Positions 35,174 to 40,543 of a stretch of 40,543 nucleotides of DNA are shown here, one piece after another. Source of the DNA: an uncultured Prochlorococcus sp. (lineage in GTDB: Bacteria > Cyanobacteriota > Cyanobacteriia > PCC-6307 > Cyanobiaceae); the NCBI GenBank assembly GCA_902578845.1, contig CACHEM010000007.1:1-40543 (forward strand), given 5' to 3'. The stretch's first letter is position 1. Each line of letters begins with the position of its first letter. Position numbers and translations under genes: made by a program. Under the pieces are notes generated by a model. It was not told the DNA's origin and did no database searches. It was given only the letters and a program-made list of their open reading frames with translations.

Positions 35174-36964
35174 TCATTTTTTCTCATTCCAAACTTTTAA
35201 AATTTCTCTTGCCATTGGCAGAGCGTGAACGGATCCACCACCAGGAGTATTCTGTGCAAAAGCAACTACAAGTAACTCGCTGTTTTCAGAGGGTGTAAAG
35301 CAAACGAACCAAGCGTGATCTAAGCCACCTTCACCATCTTCAGCAGTTCCTGTTTTACCTGACACTGGAGGTAAATTTGAAACTCCATAATTAATTGAAA
35401 CTCCTGTGCCAGACTCTACTACTTTCCGGAGACCACTTTTTATCAATTGAATATTTTGTGGGTCAATGTCAATTGGAATACGTTTTTTATCTAAAAGACT
35501 TTCTTCATCTTTTTTAGTCAAATGTGGAATAACTAAATAACCTCCATTTGCAATAGCAGCATAAGCTCTAGCTATTTGAATAGGAGTAACTTGAACAACA
35601 AATTGTCCAATTGACATGCTCGCAATGTCTTCTGGGACCCATGGAGTTCTTCCTGGTTGCCCCCATCCTCTGCCTTTTTTAGCCCACTCACTACTTGCTA
35701 CTAATCCTTTATTTTCTTGTTCAGAAATTTCAATTCCAGATAAAGAATTAAAACCAAGTTTTCTAGAAACCTTATGAATTTCATCAACTCCTGCACCATA
35801 TCCGACTTGATAAAAAAATGTATTACTCGAAACTCTTAAAGCATCCTCATAACCTATTACTCCAAAACCTAAATCATTGTGTTCCCTGAAACATTGGCTT
35901 CCATAAGTGATACATGGTTTCGTATCTAACATTGTTTCTCTAGGAAATTTTCCACTTTCCAAGCCAGCTAAAGCCGTTACAATTTTCCAAACGCTTCCTG
36001 GATCGTAGGCATTTAATGCTCTATTAAATAAAGGTTTTTCAGCAGAATTAAAAAGTGTATTATATTCTTTCTCAGGTTTAAAATCCTTTGAGAAAAAATT
36101 CAAATCGAATGTAGGTTTACTTGCCATTGCTCTTATTGCACCATCTCTTGGATCCATTACTATTATGGCTCCAGCTTTTTTATCTTTAAGAACCTCCTCA
36201 GCAACTAACTGCAGATTAAGATCGATTGTTAGTTGAATATCATTACCTTGTACTGAAGGTCTCATACCCAATGATCTTTGAAATTTTCCTAATGAATTTA
36301 CTTCAACCATTTCTCCGCCCCATTCACCTCTTATTAAATCTTCGTAAACATATTCAATTCCCATTCTACCGATTAAGTCATTTAATTTATAACCCTTCTT
36401 AGATAAGAATTTGTATTCTAATTCAGTAACTGGCTGAGTATAACCAATTACATGGGCAGCAAGCGATTTATAAGGATAATTTCTAATTAAAGTGGTAGCT
36501 ATTTCAAAACTAATTAAATTACCTTCATTCTCCTTAAATTTTATTAATTGATCTTCATTTAAATCATCAAGAATAATAACTGAGAGTTTCTGATTTTTTA
36601 GACCATCAGAGTATTTTTTTTGAATTACATTACTATCAATATTTAACAAATTAGAAATACTTGATTTATGTTGTTCCCAATTACTTTTTTTAACAAATTG
36701 AGGCTTTATTGTTAAAGAATATTTCACTCTACTATTTGCTAGAACATTACCATTTTTATCTAGTATTCTTCCACGTATTGGCTGCGAAGCAATAAGTCTG
36801 ATCCTATTATCATCTGACATTTTCTTAAAAGATTCATAATTTAAAAGTTGTAAAAAAATTAACCTAAATAGAATCAATAAAAAGGAAACAGAAGAAAAAA
36901 TAAGTAAGACTAGTGGTTGTCTTTTTAATGAAATAAGTTTTTTATTAGGACTTGTTTTTGTCAA
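35174..36964 (-). CDS. mrdA: Penicillin-binding protein 2 (elongation transpeptidase)
   Basis: 596 residues from TTG 36964; a TTG at 37006 would give 610 but overlap the upstream small gene. An N-terminal helix (PLVLLIFSSVSFLLILFRLI) anchors it to the inner membrane. The dimerisation domain follows (QPIRGRILDKNGNVLANS), then the transpeptidase with SxxK (PGSVWKIV), SxN (SSNTF) and KTG (SGKTGTAED). It links peptidoglycan during cell elongation with RodA. It probably belongs to a short operon with the two small genes upstream. Confidence 0.9.
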   Translation of the reverse strand: MTKTSPNKKLISLKRQPLVLLIFSSVSFLLILFRLIFLQLLNYESFKKMSDDNRIRLIASQPIRGRILDKNGNVLANSRVKYSLTIKPQFVKKSNWEQHKSSISNLLNIDSNVIQKKYSDGLKNQKLSVIILDDLNEDQLIKFKENEGNLISFEIATTLIRNYPYKSLAAHVIGYTQPVTELEYKFLSKKGYKLNDLIGRMGIEYVYEDLIRGEWGGEMVEVNSLGKFQRSLGMRPSVQGNDIQLTIDLNLQLVAEEVLKDKKAGAIIVMDPRDGAIRAMASKPTFDLNFFSKDFKPEKEYNTLFNSAEKPLFNRALNAYDPGSVWKIVTALAGLESGKFPRETMLDTKPCITYGSQCFREHNDLGFGVIGYEDALRVSSNTFFYQVGYGAGVDEIHKVSRKLGFNSLSGIEISEQENKGLVASSEWAKKGRGWGQPGRTPWVPEDIASMSIGQFVVQVTPIQIARAYAAIANGGYLVIPHLTKKDEESLLDKKRIPIDIDPQNIQLIKSGLRKVVESGTGVSINYGVSNLPPVSGKTGTAEDGEGGLDHAWFVCFTPSENSELLVVAFAQNTPGGGSVHALPMAREILKVWNEKK

Positions 36965-36974
36965 AAATATAAAT

Positions 36975-37118
36975 TTATTTAAATATTGTTTTTTCCAATA
37001 AAGCAATGGTTGATTTTATCTCTTTAAGTCTATTAATTAAATCTTGAAAATCACTATCTTCATTGTTCAGATCGAACTCGTCATTTTCAAGATTATTTGA
37101 ATTTAAATTTTCACTCAT
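36975..37118 (-). CDS. 47-residue acidic coiled-coil protein, unknown
   Basis: From ATG 37118: MSENLNSNNLENDEFDLNNE onward, ending in an amphipathic helix LINRLKEIKSTIALLEKTIF. A longer frame up to 37226 exists but adds an unlikely hydrophobic start. It lies 10 bases before the TTG chosen for PBP2, on the same strand, and about 110 bases after the 202-residue gene. No family recognised. The shape (acidic, then a leucine-spaced helix) suggests a small binding or oligomerisation protein. Confidence 0.45.
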   Translation of the reverse strand: MSENLNSNNLENDEFDLNNEDSDFQDLINRLKEIKSTIALLEKTIFK

Positions 37119-37227
37119 AAAACTTATAATTTTTAAAGCAGTTAATTCAATTAATGGAATTCTAAATAATAAATTTATTTTTTCAAAATTATTCTTACTT
37201 AGATAATTTAAAAATATCAAAAACAAA

Positions 37228-37836
37228 TTAATTTAATTTATTTATATTTTGTTCAAAATAAGGATTACAACTATTCTTTGATATCCCTAAAGACCACCCA
37301 ACAAACGAAGAAATAAATATCGTGACTATTAACGGCAAAATTGCTTGTTGAGTATTTGGAAGACTGAACCATTCTCTCCAGCTATTAAAAAATCTTTCTC
37401 TTTGAAATTTTCTTTTTTCATTTTCTAATAATCTCGTTTTTTTGGCGAAAGATTTTGTTACCCATTTTTCGAAAGGAATTTTTTTTGTAATCGCCATCTT
37501 CCTCTCCACTTCTAATAATTGTCCTGAACTAAGATAAGGATGAAATGTACTTATCAATTCAAGAGTTTTTAAAAACATCTCAACAGTTGCATCTTTTATG
37601 AGCTTTTGCTCATGACTCAAATCAGCCCACTCTATTTCTGGATAAAAACGATTCCTGTTTGGTGCAATTTGATCCTCTGACATTTGACCAGGTTCTCTAA
37701 GCCATCTATTTGTATTTTCGTCAAATCTTCGCCAATATAAAAAAGGATTAATAAAAATTGTTTTGCCAGATACTTTCACTACATCTTGTTGCAGATGATT
37801 AGTTATCTTTCTTTCAGAATTTTTAGAATTTATCAA
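37228..37836 (-). CDS. Conserved-looking membrane-anchored protein, unknown
   Basis: 202 residues from a TTG at 37836. The first 170 residues are polar, with aromatic-rich segments (INPFLYWRRFDENTNRWLRE, FYPEIEWADLSHEQ) and a basic helical part (KTRLLENEKRKFQRERFF). One helix near the end (ILPLIVTIFISSFVGWSLG) anchors it, leaving a short tail. I do not recognise the family; the dense aromatic pattern looks conserved rather than random. It lies upstream of the 47-residue gene and PBP2 on the same strand and may act in cell-envelope work, by context only. Confidence 0.7.
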   Translation of the reverse strand: MINSKNSERKITNHLQQDVVKVSGKTIFINPFLYWRRFDENTNRWLREPGQMSEDQIAPNRNRFYPEIEWADLSHEQKLIKDATVEMFLKTLELISTFHPYLSSGQLLEVERKMAITKKIPFEKWVTKSFAKKTRLLENEKRKFQRERFFNSWREWFSLPNTQQAILPLIVTIFISSFVGWSLGISKNSCNPYFEQNINKLN

Positions 37837-37916
37837 AAGTCCAAATTATTAATCTAATTAAAGATTATCTTTTATTCACTATTTTTCCAGGAATATGAAA
37901 AATTATCCTATGAATA

Positions 37917-38630
37917 TTAAGTTATCGATAACTGCCAACGCTTCTTTAAATAATTACAGTATTCACACTTTAATGAAGGTTTGGGGAAATTATCCGAACG
38001 TAATAAATTAACCGTATCAATTATCTTATTTTCTACCCATGAAGTAGAACAATCTAATTTAATTAGATGTACGTCAAAATTTAATTGGTTATTAAATAAT
38101 TCTTCATTTTTCTTCCCATTGAAATATAAAAGATAAGCTTCATTAGCCACTTGAAAACCATTTTTTTTAAATAACCACTGATACATTTCTAATTGTCTCT
38201 TATAGGCTTTTGCATATTCGTATTTATTAAAAGTCTCAGACCAATCAAAATTATTTCTAGAGGTTGCTTTCACATCAACAATAATAAGATCACCATTTGT
38301 TTTCTGCCAAATATCATCCACAGCACCACCAAAATCATAGTTGTGTTCTATTGACAGATATCTTATGCCTTGAAAATTACTTCTCCAACGTTCTAAATCT
38401 TTGTGTTTGAAAGGAACAGCATCAATACCATGTTCAATAAATAAAGGATGAGGCTCCTGAATTTTTCTGTAATAATCAAATTCATTTTTACATAAATTAT
38501 CTACAGCTATATTTAAAGTAAACGGTAATGATGGAGGTTTTATTTGATATTTTTTGTCAAGTACACAACATCTTGGACAACTAAGATATTTCTCAACAGT
38601 AGATCGACTTAATTTAAGAATCTTGCTCAT
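37917..38630 (-). CDS. PD-(D/E)XK nuclease, RecB/Cas4-like
   Basis: 237 residues. The nuclease core is recognisable: GGAVDDIW (Asp), then LIIVDVKAT (D-x-K type) and a QLEMYQWLF motif that follows in RecB-family nucleases. Cys residues at the N-terminus (SCPRCC) and C-terminus (CEYCNYLKKR) are placed as in Cas4 and AddB, where four Cys hold an iron-sulphur cluster. It probably cuts or trims DNA ends. No CRISPR array or cas1/cas2 is in the window, so a repair role is more likely. The gene lies 80 bases upstream of the 202-residue gene, on the same strand. Confidence 0.78.
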   Translation of the reverse strand: MSKILKLSRSTVEKYLSCPRCCVLDKKYQIKPPSLPFTLNIAVDNLCKNEFDYYRKIQEPHPLFIEHGIDAVPFKHKDLERWRSNFQGIRYLSIEHNYDFGGAVDDIWQKTNGDLIIVDVKATSRNNFDWSETFNKYEYAKAYKRQLEMYQWLFKKNGFQVANEAYLLYFNGKKNEELFNNQLNFDVHLIKLDCSTSWVENKIIDTVNLLRSDNFPKPSLKCEYCNYLKKRWQLSIT

Positions 38631-38706
38631 TACAGTTAAAACCCCATTTAAAAATATTTCTTAAATAAAATAAAATACCTAATTTTTTTATAAAAATTGT
38701 TCAACT

Positions 38707-38725
38707 ACTCCCACTCAATGGTTCC
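38707..38725. repeat. Distal copy of the guaA 3' end (possible att remnant)
   Basis: This 19-base block matches the end of guaA at 38846-38864 with one mismatch; on the minus strand it reads GGAACCATTGAGTGGGAGT. It is 139 bases from the guaA copy. A frame through it ends in GGTIEWE, nearly the same as the GuaA terminus PGTIEWE. Such a duplication is what a site-specific integration into a gene end would leave. Confidence 0.6.
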
Positions 38726-38784
38726 TCCCAATTTTGATGCTTCAAAGTCGTTGGTATCATTGACTTCTATAAAGTAAAATTTCC

Positions 38785-38805
38785 GTGACAAACCGGTGAC
38801 AAACC
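38785..38805. repeat. Tandem GTGACAAACC repeat downstream of guaA
   Basis: GTGACAAACC occurs exactly at 38785-38794 and 38796-38805. The pair lies between the two copies of the guaA 3' end. The whole stretch 38631-38843 shows no convincing gene, only these repeats and AT-rich DNA. Confidence 0.6.
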
Positions 38806-38843
38806 TATTAGTTCCATTTTTGATGAAATCAAGCAATTTTCCG

Positions 38844-40430
38844 TCACTCCCACTCAATAGTTCCAGGAGGTTTGCTTGTAATATCATAAACAACTCTATT
38901 AACTGAAATTACCTCGTTTACAATTCTATTCGCAATCCTCTCCAAAATCTGAAAAGGAATTTTTGACCAATCGGCTGTCATACCATCTTCACTAGATACA
39001 CAACGTAAAACTATTGGCCAAGCATAAGTCCTTTTGTCACCCATAACTCCTACTGTTTTTACAGGTAACAACACTGCAAAAGCTTGCCAAATATCATTGT
39101 AAAGACCTGCTTTTTTAATTTCGTCTCTTACTATCCAATCTGCATCTCTTAAACAATCAAGTTTTTCATTATTCACTTCTCCCAAAATTCTTATAGCTAA
39201 TCCTGGTCCTGGGAATGGATGCCTTTTGATGATTTCATCCGGCAGACCTAACGCAGCTCCAACTTTTCGGACTTCATCTTTAAAAAGTTTTCTTAATGGC
39301 TCAACTAATTTAAATTGTAAATCTTTTGGCAATCCACCCACATTATGATGGCTCTTTATTTTTACAGCTATTCTTTCACCTGTTTTAGGGTCAACATTAG
39401 TACCAGCACTTTCAATAACATCAGGATAAAGAGTACCTTGGGCTAAATACTGAAAAGGACCCAATCTATTACTTTCTTCCTCAAATACTCTAATAAATTC
39501 TTCACCTATAATTTTTCTTTTTTGTTCTGGATCAGTAATACCTTTTAATCTGGCAATAAACCTTTCCCTTGCATTAATATATTCAACTTTTATATGAAAT
39601 TTCTTATCAAAAAAATTCATTAAAAATTCTGGTTCACCTTTTCTCATAAAACCTTGATCTATAAACATGCATGTAAGCTGATTTCCAATAGCTTTATTGA
39701 GAAGAAAAGCAAGAGTTGAGGAATCAACTCCTCCTGACAAGGCAAGCAAAACTTTTTTATTGCCAACTTGCTCTCTTATCGTGGGAATAGTTTCATCTAT
39801 ATAGGTTTCGGTTGTCCAATCAGGCGCGCAACAAGAAATTTTATAAACAAAATTTTTAATTACAGTCATCCCAAACTCTGAATGAATAACTTCAGGATGA
39901 AATTGCACGCCATATAATTTCTTTACATCATTTGAAATTGCAGCATGGGGAGTATTCTCGGTATGAGCAATTTTATTAAATCCATCAGGCAAACAATTAA
40001 TTGAATCGCCATGACTCATCCACATTATAGATTTATCTTCTACATCAAAAAGTAGGTTCGATTCTTGATCTATATTTATTGGTGCTCTACCATATTCGGC
40101 TTTTTTGGTTGCTGAAATAACAGATCCTCCAAGTTCTTTGACCATTAATTGCATTCCGTAGCATATGCCAAGAATAGGAATTCCTAAATTAAAAATTTGT
40201 TCATCGCATTTAGGAGCATTTTGTTCATATACAGAATTAGGTCCTCCACTCAAAATGATCCCTTTAGGATTTATATCTTTAATTTCCTCAATTGAAATAT
40301 AATTACTTACTACCAGAGAAAAGACATTAGTCTCTCTAATTCTTCTTGCAATTAATTCAGAATATTGAGATCCGAAATCTAAAATTAATATTGAAGGATC
40401 TCGTTCTTTTTTTAAAGGTGTTTGACTCAT
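38844..40430 (-). CDS. guaA: GMP synthase, glutamine-hydrolysing
   Basis: 528 residues, complete. The N-terminal glutamine amidotransferase has the Cys motif GICYGMQLM and the His-Glu pair in [12 protein letters not shown]. The ATP-pyrophosphatase has [13 protein letters not shown]. The C-terminal dimerisation domain ends KPPGTIEWE, as is normal. It turns XMP into GMP. The 3' end is partly copied downstream (38707-38725). The start is the ATG at 40430; the 113 bases beyond it to the window edge hold no gene I can see. Confidence 0.98.
   Translation of the reverse strand: MSQTPLKKERDPSILILDFGSQYSELIARRIRETNVFSLVVSNYISIEEIKDINPKGIILSGGPNSVYEQNAPKCDEQIFNLGIPILGICYGMQLMVKELGGSVISATKKAEYGRAPINIDQESNLLFDVEDKSIMWMSHGDSINCLPDGFNKIAHTENTPHAAISNDVKKLYGVQFHPEVIHSEFGMTVIKNFVYKISCCAPDWTTETYIDETIPTIREQVGNKKVLLALSGGVDSSTLAFLLNKAIGNQLTCMFIDQGFMRKGEPEFLMNFFDKKFHIKVEYINARERFIARLKGITDPEQKRKIIGEEFIRVFEEESNRLGPFQYLAQGTLYPDVIESAGTNVDPKTGERIAVKIKSHHNVGGLPKDLQFKLVEPLRKLFKDEVRKVGAALGLPDEIIKRHPFPGPGLAIRILGEVNNEKLDCLRDADWIVRDEIKKAGLYNDIWQAFAVLLPVKTVGVMGDKRTYAWPIVLRCVSSEDGMTADWSKIPFQILERIANRIVNEVISVNRVVYDITSKPPGTIEWE
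38846..38864. repeat. guaA-internal copy of the 19-base 3' end repeat
   Basis: On the minus strand GGAACTATTGAGTGGGAGT, covering the last codons of guaA (GTIEWE and stop). It pairs with the distal copy at 38707-38725, one mismatch apart. The conserved end of guaA is known from other bacteria as an integration target. Confidence 0.6.
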
Positions 40431-40543
40431 GTATAAAAGTTAGCTCAATTTATTTGCAAAAGCATAATGAATCATAAATTAATCTCATCGAAAATAAGAA
40501 ATATACTTACTACCGCAAATTCCAGCCCACCTTATTTCCCTTT

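Noticed and set aside
38705..38893. 62-residue frame ending in GGTIEWE, downstream of and overlapping guaA
   Set aside because: It starts inside the guaA coding end in another frame and its only recognisable part is the duplicated guaA terminus. Better explained as a repeat or integration scar than as a gene.

Overview
The window looks like chromosome of a high-light-adapted Prochlorococcus. It is very AT-rich and densely packed, with many TTG and GTG starts and few Shine-Dalgarno sites. It carries photosynthesis genes (psbX, ycf19, ycf66, a high-light-inducible-type protein), a flv3-flv1 pair and a circularly permuted tmRNA gene whose tag (ANKIVSFSRQTAPVAA) matches the type I remember for marine picocyanobacteria. 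The clade is an inference; no database was searched.

Left part (1-7800). The 5' part of an S9-type peptidase gene runs off the left edge on the minus strand. A plus-strand run follows: def, a HIT protein, a small membrane protein, an SbmA/ALD-type ABC transporter and an Hli-like gene. It abuts ycf66 tail to tail. psbX, ycf19 and accC follow.

Middle (7801-18300). A tRNA-Leu is read as anticodon AAG, and an LpxB-like glycosyltransferase gene starts a few bases after it. Then come a PRC-barrel gene and smc, probably one operon, and a stand-alone protein resembling the LigD phosphoesterase domain. A 51-residue membrane protein, a YqjD/YqjE-like membrane pair, a THUMP-type methylase, ssrA and an aldo/keto reductase complete the stretch.

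Accessory stretch (18360-21120). A ParA-like ATPase gene overlaps a one-pass membrane protein gene. Next is a putative trimeric autotransporter (YadA-like) with a signal peptide, 32-residue repeats, a tandem ISTNTSN stalk, a YadA-type membrane anchor and an unusual coiled coil after the anchor. Two 73-bp direct repeats (65/73 identical) flank this gene, so it looks like a cassette that could be gained, lost or duplicated by recombination. It is the most unusual object in the window.

Right part (21120-40543). Mostly housekeeping genes: argJ, coaE, gatB, thiO, ndk, speA and alaS, then flv3, flv1 and a flavoprotein-reductase gene for oxygen photoreduction. PBP2 lies in an apparent operon with two unknown genes, followed by a Cas4/RecB-like nuclease with no CRISPR nearby. 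guaA closes the window, and its 3' end is partly duplicated about 140 bp downstream, suggesting an old integration site.
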